A stretch of DNA of 64,000 bases from contig CAYVHU010000005.1 in assembly GCA_964451415.1 (NCBI GenBank), positions 122,039-186,038 on the forward strand, given 5' to 3'. Shown here piece by piece: positions 41,600-50,287 of this stretch (positions are counted from its first letter, which is position 1; each line of letters starts with the position of its first letter). The notes beneath the pieces were generated by a model. It made no database searches and had not been told where the DNA came from. It saw nothing but the letters and a program-made list of their open reading frames with translations. Position numbers and translations under genes: made by a program. The stretch comes from CAYVHU01 sp964451415 (GTDB taxonomy: Bacteria; Pseudomonadota; Alphaproteobacteria; Rhodospirillales; Magnetovibrionaceae).

Positions 41600-42349
41600 A
41601 TGGGCCCCCGCGCCGCTGCACGACGGATTTTGAATACGGTTCTGCCGCCGACGTGCGCGGGTTGCGGCGCGGTGATTCTGGAAGCCGATACGCTGTGTGC
41701 GCCGTGTTGGAACGCCTTGACGTTTTTAGCGCAGCCGTGTTGCGATGCCTGCGGCCATCCGTTCGAATACGTGGTTGCGCAGCGCACGCTGTGCGCCGTG
41801 TGCATGGCGGCGGCGCCTCCGTTCGCGCACGCACGCGCAGCGTTGCGTTACGATGAAGCCTCGAAGGCCCTGATTTTAGGGTTCAAGCATGCCGACCATA
41901 CGGAATATTGCGACGTGATGGCCAAGTGGATGGCGGTGGCGGGAGACTCTCTTTTACGTCAAGCCGATGTGATTGTTCCGGTGCCGTTGCATTGGACGCG
42001 TCTTTTCGCGCGCCGTTACAATCAGGCCGCCTTGTTGGCGTTGGCGCTGGGCCGGATTTCTCACACGGCGGTGGCGGTGGACGCTTTGGTGCGACGGCGT
42101 AAAACGCCAAGCCAGGGGCATCTTGGCGCGGAGGCCCGGGCGCGGAGCGTTCAGGGAGCCTTTCGCCCCGCCAAACGAGGCGTGGCCCTGATCCGTGCGC
42201 GCAACGTTTTGCTGGTTGACGATGTTTATACAACGGGCGCAACCGCACGTGCGGTGGTGCGAGTTTTGTTGCGGGCGGGGGCTGAGCGCGTGAATGTGTT
42301 GAGTCTGGCGCGGGTTGTCAGGCCGTCCGTTCCACGAAAGGGTTTTTGA
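41600..42349 (+). CDS. ComF family protein
   Basis: Phosphoribosyltransferase-fold protein of 249 residues linked to DNA uptake in transformable species but widespread. The N-terminal zinc part has four CxxC pairs (CAGC, CAPC, CDAC, CAVC between residues 18 and 70). The PRPP-binding loop is VLLVDDVYTTGATA near 205, preceded by RRYNQAALLA. ATG 41600 has AGGAG 6 nt upstream. It precedes grxC by 65 nt. Confidence 0.93.
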   Translation: MGPRAAARRILNTVLPPTCAGCGAVILEADTLCAPCWNALTFLAQPCCDACGHPFEYVVAQRTLCAVCMAAAPPFAHARAALRYDEASKALILGFKHADHTEYCDVMAKWMAVAGDSLLRQADVIVPVPLHWTRLFARRYNQAALLALALGRISHTAVAVDALVRRRKTPSQGHLGAEARARSVQGAFRPAKRGVALIRARNVLLVDDVYTTGATARAVVRVLLRAGAERVNVLSLARVVRPSVPRKGF

Positions 42350-42414
42350 GAACCGCTCGGGGCTGTATGCTATACGAAAGCGTCTTATTGCATGATCTAT
42401 CCGGAGTTATAATC

Positions 42415-42672
42415 GTGGCAGACATTGAAATTTATACCACGCCGATTTGTCCCTTTTGCACACGCGCCAAGGCATTGCTGAAGAAAAAGGGCGTGGCGTT
42501 CGCCGAAGTGGACGTGATGAGAAATCCTGACAAACGTACGGAAATGGAGCATCGTTCGGGCGGCCATACGGTGCCGCAGATCTTCATTGATGGCAAAGCT
42601 GTCGGCGGTTGCGATGAACTGTATGAGTTGGAGTTCGATGGCGAGCTGAATAAAATGCTGGGCGTCGCGTGA
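42415..42672 (+). CDS. grxC: Glutaredoxin 3
   Basis: Dithiol glutaredoxin of 85 residues with active site CPFC in TPICPFCTRAKALL, the cis-Pro segment TVPQIFI and the GG(C)DEL motif. The start is GTG 42415 with GGAG 8 nt before it; the longer frame would overlap comF. It reduces glutathione-mixed disulfides and ribonucleotide reductase. The order comF-grxC-nitrilase is common in alphaproteobacteria. Confidence 0.94.
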   Translation: MADIEIYTTPICPFCTRAKALLKKKGVAFAEVDVMRNPDKRTEMEHRSGGHTVPQIFIDGKAVGGCDELYELEFDGELNKMLGVA

Positions 42673-42704
42673 GGACCCTTGAACATTTTTTAGGAACCTG
42701 AGCC

Positions 42705-43559
42705 ATGGACGCCTCTTTCAAGGCCGCTTCTTTCAAGGTCGCGTGCGTTCAACTCAGCGCTTCGCAGGACATGGCCGCCAACATCGAAACGGCGTGCGGT
42801 CTTGCGCGGGAGGCGACGTTGCTGGGGGCCGAACTGATTTTGTTTCCCGAAAACGTCGTGATGATGAGCCGTGGAGCGCAGGCCACGCGCGCCAATGCGC
42901 GCAGTGAGGCAGAGCATCCCGCCCTTCGTGTGTTTCAAGATCTGGCGCGTGAGCTTGATATCTGGTTGTTCGGCGGCACCTTTGCTATTAAGGCGGAAAC
43001 CGGGGCCATTAAGACGGAAACCGGAAAAATCGCCAATCGCGCTTACGTTTTCACCCCCGAGGGAACCGTCGCGGCGAAATACGACAAGATTCATATGTTC
43101 GATGCCGATCTGGGAAACGGCGAAAGTTATCGCGAAAGCGAGACCTTCAGCCCGGGGAACGAAAAGGTCCTCGTGGCGACGCCCTGGGGCGCGGTGGGCG
43201 TGAGCACATGTTACGACGTGCGCTTTCCCTATCTTTACCGTGCCTTGGCCCTGGCTGGGGCGGGCTATTTCGCCGTCCCCGCCGCCTTCGCCGCACCCAC
43301 GGGGCGGGCGCATTGGGAGGTTCTGCTGCGCGCCCGCGCCATTGAAAATGGGTGCTATGTTTTTGCGCCGGCTCAGTGTGGAACGCATTCGTGCGGTCGT
43401 GAAACTTATGGCCATGCGTTGATCATCGATCCTTGGGGCCGAATTTTGGCGGACGCGGGGGAGGAGCCCGGGATCATCATCGCCGACGTTGATCCCGCTC
43501 AGATCGCCGCGGCGCGTGCGCGCGTGCCATCCCTTGCGCATACGCGTCAAATCTCATGA
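42705..43559 (+). CDS. Carbon-nitrogen hydrolase (Nit1/deaminated glutathione amidase-like)
   Basis: Nitrilase-superfamily amidase of 284 residues with the catalytic triad visible: Glu in LILFPENVV (near 48), Lys in KYDKIHMFD (near 128) and Cys in STCYDVRFP (near 168). Similarity to Nit1/Nit2-like enzymes suggests repair of deaminated glutathione or omega-amides, consistent with its position next to glutaredoxin. A short internal tandem duplication (AIKAETG then AIKTETG, near 100) is unusual. It overlaps the convergent methyltransferase gene by 13 nt. Confidence 0.9.
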   Translation: MDASFKAASFKVACVQLSASQDMAANIETACGLAREATLLGAELILFPENVVMMSRGAQATRANARSEAEHPALRVFQDLARELDIWLFGGTFAIKAETGAIKTETGKIANRAYVFTPEGTVAAKYDKIHMFDADLGNGESYRESETFSPGNEKVLVATPWGAVGVSTCYDVRFPYLYRALALAGAGYFAVPAAFAAPTGRAHWEVLLRARAIENGCYVFAPAQCGTHSCGRETYGHALIIDPWGRILADAGEEPGIIIADVDPAQIAAARARVPSLAHTRQIS

Positions 43560-44146
43560 CACGAAAGCCCGCGGTGTGCGCATAGACGTTGTTTGACGGC
43601 AGGGCCGTCTTGGGTGTTTATCAATCCGTGTTCGTACGCAACAACCTGAAGTTTGCCCTGCACGGTGGTCAGCAGTTCCCCCGTTTTGAGCAGATGCGCG
43701 GGATTGCGCGGGCGACGGAAGGCTTCGTTGCCGTGGGCGAAGGTTTCGTAGAGCAACACGCCGTCCGTTTTCAGGCTGTCGATCAGGGGGGCGAACAAGG
43801 GCCGGTAGAGATAATTGGTCACGACGATGACGTCGAACGTTTTTTCGGCCAGGGGCCAGGGCAGGGGCCAGGGCAGGGGCCAGGGCGCTCCGTCTTCCAG
43901 GTCGGCTCGTATGACGCTCGCGTTTGCCTGCGCGGCCACGTCCGCCAAGGGGGTCGTGTTTTTATCCACAAAGGTGACGTGATGGCCACGTGCCAGAAAA
44001 ATCCGGCCATGGCGTCCATCGCCAGCGGCCAGATCCAGAACGGTTCCGCCCGGCGGCGCCAGATGCGCCCAGCGCAGCACCCAAGGACTGGGCTCAAGAG
44101 GCCTGGATATTTTTGTAAATGCCATGGTGCTCATCAAAGGGTGCAT
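43547..44146 (-). CDS. Small SAM-dependent methyltransferase
   Basis: 199 residues with motif I GTVLDLAAGDGRHGRIF (near 35), VTFVDKN (motif II) and VIVVTNYLYRPLF (motif IV/VI). Resembles TehB-like methyltransferases without tellurite context. The segment PWPLPWPLPWPL (near 87) comes from a 12-bp triple repeat. There is no SD before the ATG; TATAAT at 44168-44163 on the minus strand suggests a very short or absent 5' leader. Alternative starts are at the fifth and eighth codons. Confidence 0.85.
   Translation of the reverse strand: MHPLMSTMAFTKISRPLEPSPWVLRWAHLAPPGGTVLDLAAGDGRHGRIFLARGHHVTFVDKNTTPLADVAAQANASVIRADLEDGAPWPLPWPLPWPLAEKTFDVIVVTNYLYRPLFAPLIDSLKTDGVLLYETFAHGNEAFRRPRNPAHLLKTGELLTTVQGKLQVVAYEHGLINTQDGPAVKQRLCAHRGLSCHEI
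43851..43886. repeat. Three perfect copies of a 12-bp unit inside a coding region
   Basis: The unit AGGGGCCAGGGC repeats three times at 43851, 43863 and 43875. The length is a multiple of three, adding Pro-Trp-Pro-Leu units in the methyltransferase. Confidence 0.95.
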
Positions 44147-44207
44147 TTATTAACGCTTGGTGATTATACTGCGTCATTGCGGGCTCACGAAACGGAATTC
44201 ACTTAAA

Positions 44208-44603
44208 ATGATTCTCTATCGATTGTGCTGTGAAGATGGTCACGATTTCGAGGCCTGGTTTCGTGATCGTAGTGTATACGCCAGGCTTGCGGAGCATGCT
44301 CAGATCGAGTGCCCCTACTGCGGGGCATGCGAAATCGTTGAGGCGCGCATTGTGTCCGATATCGCCACATCGCGGCCCGTTGACCCAGCGAAGACGGCGG
44401 CAGGAGATGATCAAAGGGCGCTGGACGTTGCCCGGCGCATTTTGAACGCCGTGGGTAAAATTCACGATTACGCCGAAGCGCATCTTGACGATGCGCGTAA
44501 TTCTTCAGGAGGAGAGGCGGCACAAGCCTCGGAAGATCAAGTCGTGGAAGACGAAGACGGTGATGCGTTTCGTCCGCTGGCGTCGCATCGCCGCGATCAT
44601 TGA
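44208..44603 (+). CDS. DUF1178 family protein
   Basis: 131 residues from ATG 44208, beginning MILYRLCCEDGHDFEAWFRD, the family pattern, followed by the zinc-like CPYCGACEI (near 40). The remainder is acidic. No function is known. In related genomes it sits beside grxC and the nitrilase gene, as here, although a methyltransferase gene on the other strand comes between. Confidence 0.9.
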   Translation: MILYRLCCEDGHDFEAWFRDRSVYARLAEHAQIECPYCGACEIVEARIVSDIATSRPVDPAKTAAGDDQRALDVARRILNAVGKIHDYAEAHLDDARNSSGGEAAQASEDQVVEDEDGDAFRPLASHRRDH

Positions 44604-44606
44604 GCC

Positions 44607-45377
44607 TTAGCGTTTTTGCGCGAACGCCACGTAATTAACGTCCAGGTCTGTTTTCGACAGCGTCCACTCGTCCTTGAAGGGATTGTAGACCATGCCTTGC
44701 AGGTCTGTGAATTCCAGACCGAGGGGGCGGATCAGGCGCGCCAGTTCCGAAGGTTTCAGGAACTTTCTCCAGTCGTGGGTCCCCTGGGGCAGCCATCGCA
44801 GCACGTATTCCGCCGCGATTTTACCCAACAACAAGGATTTGAGATTGCGGTTCATGGTTGACAGAACCATGCAGCCGTCGGCCTTCAGCAGTGCCGCCGA
44901 AGCCCTGAGAAAGATTTCCGGATCGGGAACGTGCTCGATCACTTCCATGTTCAACACCACGTCGAAGGTTTGTTCTTTGTCGGCCAGATCTTCGGGCCGC
45001 GCATTGATGTAGGTGATGTCGAGGCCGCTTTGCGCGGCATGGATTTTAGCAATTTCCACATTTTTTGCGCCCGCATCAATGCCGGTAACCTTTGCCCCAA
45101 GACGCGCCAGGGGTTCCGATAGAAGGCCGCCGCCGCATCCGACATCGAGAAAATCAAGCCCCTTGAAGGGGTGCTCACCATCCGCGTCCAGGCCGTAGCG
45201 TCGGCACACGTTTTCCTGGATGAAGCCAATTCGCGACGCATTGAGCTGGTGCAGTGGGCGGAACTTTCCCGCAGGGTCCCACCATGCATCGGCCATTTGC
45301 GTAAAGCGTGCAATTTCTTCGTGGTCTGCGGTGCCGGCCGTAGACGTTGGGGTGGGTGTTGGGGCGGGGTTGGCCAT
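44607..45377 (-). CDS. ubiG: Ubiquinone biosynthesis O-methyltransferase
   Basis: Bifunctional 3-demethylubiquinone and 2-polyprenyl-6-hydroxyphenol methyltransferase, 256 residues. Start at ATG 45377 (AAGG 9 nt upstream) excludes a long upstream frame. SAM site: FLDVGCGGGLLSEPLA near 78, VTGIDAGAKNVEIAKIHA near 100, VLNMEVIEHVPDPEIFL near 142 and GTHDWRKFLKPSELARL near 205, all typical of UbiG. A Pro/Thr-rich N-terminus (PAPTPTPTS) is unique to this copy. It is convergent with DUF1178, 3 nt apart. Confidence 0.94.
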   Translation of the reverse strand: MANPAPTPTPTSTAGTADHEEIARFTQMADAWWDPAGKFRPLHQLNASRIGFIQENVCRRYGLDADGEHPFKGLDFLDVGCGGGLLSEPLARLGAKVTGIDAGAKNVEIAKIHAAQSGLDITYINARPEDLADKEQTFDVVLNMEVIEHVPDPEIFLRASAALLKADGCMVLSTMNRNLKSLLLGKIAAEYVLRWLPQGTHDWRKFLKPSELARLIRPLGLEFTDLQGMVYNPFKDEWTLSKTDLDVNYVAFAQKR

Positions 45378-45601
45378 GGCGTTTCGCCTTCGATTGATAG
45401 CGGAAAATTCAGGTCCTGCGAGTCTGGGCGCCCTTGCGAGGCGGGGGCAATCCGAGTATGTATACCCGCCCGCCGGGCGACATTGCGATGGTTTAAGCTT
45501 TATCGGGCGTGAATTCCAGCGCTTTTCCCGTTCATATGGCGCGGATGACGGAAATTTAATCGAGTTGTTCAACACAACACCGGAATTTAAGTGGATTGGC
45601 T

Positions 45602-46825
45602 ATGGCTTTGATTGTCATGAAATTCGGCGGCACTTCGGTGGGCGACATCGAGCGCATCCAAAGTGTCGCAAAACGCGTCAAGCGCGAGGTCGATGCGGGT
45701 AACCGCATCGCCGTGGTGGTTTCGGCCATGTCCGGTGTGACCAATGCGTTGGTGGAATCCGTGACGTCCATCACTCCATTGTACGATACCCGTGAATACG
45801 ATGTTGTGGTGTCTTCGGGCGAACAGGTCACATCGGGATTGCTGGCGCTGGCTTTGCAGAATCTGGGTGTGTCCGCGCGCTCGTGGCAGGGATGGCAATT
45901 GCCGGTGAAGACCTCCGGGGCGCACGGCAAGGCGCGGATCCTTGAAATTGATTGCGAGGCGTTGCACAAGCGCCTGGGCAACGGCGAGGTTGCCATCGTG
46001 CCGGGGTTTCAAGGCGTGGGGCCCGATGGGCGCATCACCACGCTGGGTCGTGGCGGGTCGGACACCTCCGCCGTTGCGCTGGCCGCCGCGCTGAAGGCCG
46101 ACAGGTGCGATATTTATACGGATGTTGATGGTGTTTATACGACCGATCCGCGTATCGTATCAAAGGCGAAAAAGCTTGCGAAAATCACCTTTGAAGAAAT
46201 GCTGGAAATGGCTTCACTGGGCGCCAAGGTCCTTCAGACCCGCTCCATCGAAGTGGCCATGAAGCATGCGGTGCGCCTTCAGGTGCGCTCCAGTTTTTCA
46301 GACGAACCGGGTACCTTAGTTGTGGACGAGGATGACATCGTGGAACAAGAACTCATCAGCGGCATTGCCTACAGCCGCGACGAAGCCAAAATCACTTTGA
46401 TTGGTGTTACGGATCATCCGGGCATTGCGGCCAAGATTTTCGGCCCCCTGGCCGAGGCGTCCATCAACGTGGATATGATCGTGCAGAACGTCTCCGACGA
46501 CGCGAAGTCAACGGATATGACCTTCACCGTGCACAAGGCGGATCGGGAGCGCGCCGTGGAAACGGTGCGCAAGAATGCCGAAGATGTCGGTTTCAAGAAG
46601 CTGACCTCGGACGCGGATGTGGTAAAGGTTTCGGTGATCGGCGTCGGCATGCGCAGCCACGCGGGCGTTGCCCAGAAGATGTTTCGCACGCTGGCCGACA
46701 AAGGCATCAACATTCAGGTCATTTCGACCTCTGAAATCAAGGTCAGCGTCCTCATTGCCGAGGAATATACCGAACTGGCCTTACGCGCTTTACACACGGC
46801 CTATGGCCTGGATGCGGAAGATTGA
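45602..46825 (+). CDS. lysC: Aspartate kinase
   Basis: First step of the lysine, methionine and threonine pathway; 407 residues. KFGGTSVGDIERI at the N-terminus, the GRGGSDTSAVALAAAL region near 150 and two C-terminal ACT domains (from about ITLIGVTDHPGIAAKIFG near 265 and VSVIGVGMRSHAGVAQKMF near 345) for feedback control. The start was placed at ATG 45602 rather than the TTG at 45596. The following flavin oxidoreductase starts 5 nt after the stop. Confidence 0.96.
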   Translation: MALIVMKFGGTSVGDIERIQSVAKRVKREVDAGNRIAVVVSAMSGVTNALVESVTSITPLYDTREYDVVVSSGEQVTSGLLALALQNLGVSARSWQGWQLPVKTSGAHGKARILEIDCEALHKRLGNGEVAIVPGFQGVGPDGRITTLGRGGSDTSAVALAAALKADRCDIYTDVDGVYTTDPRIVSKAKKLAKITFEEMLEMASLGAKVLQTRSIEVAMKHAVRLQVRSSFSDEPGTLVVDEDDIVEQELISGIAYSRDEAKITLIGVTDHPGIAAKIFGPLAEASINVDMIVQNVSDDAKSTDMTFTVHKADRERAVETVRKNAEDVGFKKLTSDADVVKVSVIGVGMRSHAGVAQKMFRTLADKGINIQVISTSEIKVSVLIAEEYTELALRALHTAYGLDAED

Positions 46826-46830
46826 ACATC

Positions 46831-47850
46831 ATGAGCGACACGGCGCAGCAGCGTTTAAACGAATTGTGGGCGCGTGGACGGGATTTTCTCGGTACCGAGC
46901 ACGCCATCATGGGCGGGGCCATGTCGTGGATTTCGGAACGCCATCTGGTGTCTGCGATTGCCGAGGCGGGCGGTTTCGGTGTGTTGGCGTGCGGTTCCAT
47001 GGGCGCGGATTTGTTGGAACGCGAAATCGTCGCCACCAAGGCGATGACGGACAAGCCCTTTGGCGTCAACTTGATCACCATGCATCCCGAACTGGATGCT
47101 CTGATGGCGGTGTGCCTCGATCAGGGCGTCAGCCATGTGGTGCTGGCGGGGGGACTGCCGTCGGGCAAGGCCATCGCCAGGCTGAAAGACGGCGGGATCA
47201 AGGTGATCTGCTTTTCGCCGGCGCTGGTGCTGGCCAAACGTCTGGTGCGCAGCGGTGCAGACGCGCTGGTGATCGAAGGCCATGAGGCGGGCGGACATAT
47301 CGGTCCCGTGGCGACGTCGGTGCTGGTGCAGGAAATCCTTCCCTATATTCGTGATGTGCCGGTGTTCGTCGCAGGGGGAATCGGGCGCGGCGAGACCATT
47401 GTCAGCTATCTGGAAATGGGGGCCGCAGGCGTGCAATTGGGCACGCGTTTTGTTTGTGCACGCGAATGTATCGCCCATGAAAATTTCAAAAAGGCTTTCA
47501 TAAAGGCTGCCGCCCGCGACGCGGTGTCCACGGTGCAACTGGATTCGCGTTTTCGCGTTATTCCCGTGCGCGCGCTTGTGAACAAAGGCACCGAAACCTT
47601 CATGGAGGTGCAACGTCAAGCGATTAAGAAGGTCAATGCTGGTGAGATGGGCCAGAAAGAAGCGCAATTGGAAATCGAGCATTTCTGGGCTGGCGCGCTG
47701 AAACACGCGGTGATCGATGGCGATGTGGAAGGCGGCTCGGTGATGGCTGGGCAGAGCGTGGGCATGGTGAAATCGGAACAGGGCATGAGCGAGATTTTCG
47801 CCGAGCTTCTGAACCAGGCCAGGGATGCTGTTTTGGCGCGGTGCGGCTAA
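46831..47850 (+). CDS. NAD(P)H-dependent flavin oxidoreductase (nitronate monooxygenase family)
   Basis: TIM-barrel FMN enzyme of 339 residues: GTEHAIMGGAMSWISERHLVSAIAEAGGFGVL at the N-terminus, HEAGGHIGPVATSVLV with the catalytic His near 150, and VFVAGGIGRGETI then GAAGVQLGTRF near 190. It is shorter than and distinct from the family member at 9889-11289, lacking its cysteine-rich tail. It lies between lysC and ptsP, an order found in other alphaproteobacteria; the substrate is unknown. Confidence 0.88.
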   Translation: MSDTAQQRLNELWARGRDFLGTEHAIMGGAMSWISERHLVSAIAEAGGFGVLACGSMGADLLEREIVATKAMTDKPFGVNLITMHPELDALMAVCLDQGVSHVVLAGGLPSGKAIARLKDGGIKVICFSPALVLAKRLVRSGADALVIEGHEAGGHIGPVATSVLVQEILPYIRDVPVFVAGGIGRGETIVSYLEMGAAGVQLGTRFVCARECIAHENFKKAFIKAAARDAVSTVQLDSRFRVIPVRALVNKGTETFMEVQRQAIKKVNAGEMGQKEAQLEIEHFWAGALKHAVIDGDVEGGSVMAGQSVGMVKSEQGMSEIFAELLNQARDAVLARCG

Positions 47851-47866
47851 CCTTTCAAGGTAGGCG

Positions 47867-50140
47867 ATGAATACAGAAAATCCGACATTGGCTCCCCGTC
47901 GTCTTCTGGCGCGCGTGCGTGACGTGATGGCGGGTGCGGGGGCGGCGCAAGAGCGCCTGGATCGGATTGCCGATATCATCGCCGCCGACATGGTGGCGGA
48001 AGTGTGCTCCATCTACGTGCGTCGCGCCGGCGATGTTTTGGAGCTGTTTTCCACCTATGGACTGAAACCCGACGCCGTGCACCAGACCCGGCTGCGCTTT
48101 GGCGAAGGCCTGGTGGGGGCGATCGCCGCGCACGCCAATCCGATGGCGCTGTCGGAGGCGCAAAATCATCCCAATTTTGCTCTTCGTGCGGAAACGGGCG
48201 AAGAAATTTTCCATTCCTTCATGGGCGTGCCCGTTCTGCGCGGGGGACGCGTCGTCGGCGTTTTATCGGTGCAGAACGTTTCGCCGCGTCAATACGCGGA
48301 TGAAGAAGTCGAAACCTTGCAGACCGTGGCCATGGTGCTGGCGGAAATGATCGCCAGCGGCGAACTGATCGGACGTAATGAATTGCTTCCCGCCGATGGA
48401 ATCGCTTTGCGTCCGTTGCGTCTCGAAGGGGTGCGCTTCAATGCCGGTCTCGGCATTGGCAAGGCGGTGTTGCACGAACCCAAATTCAACATCGACAAGA
48501 TTGTTGCTGAGAACCTGGACGTTGAACGGGAACGCTTGCGTCTTGCCTTCACCGCCATGCACGGACAGTTGGACCGGCTGTTGAGCCAAGGTCCGTTGGC
48601 CGGCGCAGTGGGTGGTGAACACGAAGACGTTCTTGAAGCTTTCCGCATGGTGGCCGAGGATGCGGGTTGGCTGAAACGCACCGAAGAGGCGGTGTTGTCG
48701 GGCCTTACCGCGGAAGCGGCGGTGCATAAAATCAAAAATGAGATGCGCGCGCGTCTGGGTTCTGCGGCGGATCCTTACCTGCGTGAACGCGTTCATGACC
48801 TGGAGGATCTCGCCAATCGTCTGCTTCAGCACTTGATGGGTGAGGATGCCCACGAAACCAAAGATCTGCCGGAACATATGGTTTTGGTGGCGCGCAACAT
48901 GGGACCTGCGGAATTTCTCGATTACGATCATACAAGATTGCGCGCTTTGGTGCTGGAAGAAGGCTCGCCTGCCTCCCACGTCACCATTGTCGCACGTGCG
49001 CTGGATATTCCCATCGTCGGGCAGGTGCGCGATGTTCTGGCCAAGATCGACAACGGTGAGGCCATCGTCGTGGACGGAGACAATGCCCAGGTTCTCATTC
49101 GCCCCAGCGAAGACGTGCAACAGGCCTTTCACAACACCCGCAAGCACAAGGCTCTGATCAAGGCGCAGTACGCACAACTCAAGGCTCTGCCCGCGCGCAC
49201 CCGGGACGGTGTTGATGTCAGCCTCAATATCAATGCGGGTTTGCTGTTCGATTTCGACCAGATCGACGACGTGGGCGCGGATGGCGTGGGGCTGTATCGT
49301 ACCGAGGTGCCGTTCATGGTGCGCGCACAGTTTCCGGATGTGGAAGCGCAGCGGGTTCTTTATGAAAAAGTGCTGGATCGCGCGGGGGGCCGGCCGGTCG
49401 TGTTTCGCACCATCGACGTGGGCGGAGACAAGGTCCTTCCTTATTGGAACGAGATGCACGAGGAAAACCCGGCCATGGGCTGGCGGGCGATTCGCATCAG
49501 CCTGGATCGTCCCGCCACCTTGCGTCAGCAATTGCGCGCCCTGATTCGCGCCGCGAAGGGCCGCGCCATCCACATCATGTTTCCCATGATTGCCGAGGTC
49601 GAGGAATTCGATGCCGCCCGGGCGCTTCTGCAACGTGAACTGGATCGTGAGAAAGAGCGTGGCGGCGTGTTGCCCGAAAACGTCTTTACCGGTGTGATGT
49701 TGGAAGTTCCCGCGTTGGCCCTGCAATTGGATAAGCTGGTGGGGCGGGTGGATTTCGTGTCCATTGGCTCCAACGACTTGATGCAGTTTCTCTATGCCAC
49801 CGACCGCGGAAACGCCCACGTTGCGAATCGCTACGATTTGCTCTCACCCTTTGCTCTGGGCTTTTTGAAAACCGTGCGCGAACGCTGCGACGCCGCAGGC
49901 GTCAGCCTCAGTGTGTGCGGCGAAGCGGCGGGCCGTCCGTTGGAAGCCATGGCCCTGATCGGCATTGGCTACAGACGCCTGTCGATGCCGCCGCCAGCCA
50001 TAGGGCCGGTAAAAGAAATGATCAGATCCCTTTCCGCCGATGCCGTTACGGATTTCATTTCTTCCCTTTTGGAAATGCCCCATGCCAGTATTCGCTCGCG
50101 TTTGAAAGCGTTCGCCAAGGATCACGGGATTCGAATTTAG
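47867..50140 (+). CDS. ptsP: Phosphoenolpyruvate-protein phosphotransferase of the nitrogen PTS (EI-Ntr)
   Basis: 757 residues with an N-terminal GAF domain (about 15-165), the phosphohistidine domain containing GSPASHVTIVARA (His near 371) and the C-terminal PEP-binding barrel (GVGLYRTEVPFM near 470, SIGSNDLMQFLYATDR near 630, CGEAAGRP near 685). EI-Ntr phosphorylates NPr and EIIA-Ntr and coordinates nitrogen and potassium metabolism. The partners are not in this window. It follows the flavin oxidoreductase by 16 nt. Confidence 0.96.
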   Translation: MNTENPTLAPRRLLARVRDVMAGAGAAQERLDRIADIIAADMVAEVCSIYVRRAGDVLELFSTYGLKPDAVHQTRLRFGEGLVGAIAAHANPMALSEAQNHPNFALRAETGEEIFHSFMGVPVLRGGRVVGVLSVQNVSPRQYADEEVETLQTVAMVLAEMIASGELIGRNELLPADGIALRPLRLEGVRFNAGLGIGKAVLHEPKFNIDKIVAENLDVERERLRLAFTAMHGQLDRLLSQGPLAGAVGGEHEDVLEAFRMVAEDAGWLKRTEEAVLSGLTAEAAVHKIKNEMRARLGSAADPYLRERVHDLEDLANRLLQHLMGEDAHETKDLPEHMVLVARNMGPAEFLDYDHTRLRALVLEEGSPASHVTIVARALDIPIVGQVRDVLAKIDNGEAIVVDGDNAQVLIRPSEDVQQAFHNTRKHKALIKAQYAQLKALPARTRDGVDVSLNINAGLLFDFDQIDDVGADGVGLYRTEVPFMVRAQFPDVEAQRVLYEKVLDRAGGRPVVFRTIDVGGDKVLPYWNEMHEENPAMGWRAIRISLDRPATLRQQLRALIRAAKGRAIHIMFPMIAEVEEFDAARALLQRELDREKERGGVLPENVFTGVMLEVPALALQLDKLVGRVDFVSIGSNDLMQFLYATDRGNAHVANRYDLLSPFALGFLKTVRERCDAAGVSLSVCGEAAGRPLEAMALIGIGYRRLSMPPPAIGPVKEMIRSLSADAVTDFISSLLEMPHASIRSRLKAFAKDHGIRI

Positions 50141-50251
50141 CGTTTGATCCCCGGTTCACAGCCGCGCAATTCCTGGGCCTTGCAATTTTCGGAACTTGGG
50201 GCTTCAATATCGGTGGTTCTGGGGTGGGCGTTATTTAGGTATCACAGGCCA

Positions 50252-50278
50252 GTGAGCGGGGATAACAGTGAGCGGGGA
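50252..50278 (+). repeat. Two direct repeats before the RodZ-like gene
   Basis: GTGAGCGGGGA occurs at 50252 and again at 50268, 16 bp apart, ending 9 nt before the chosen GTG start. Both contain a possible ribosome site and an in-frame or near-frame GTG, so start selection may be ambiguous. Confidence 0.7.
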
Positions 50279-50287
50279 ACACGGTTC

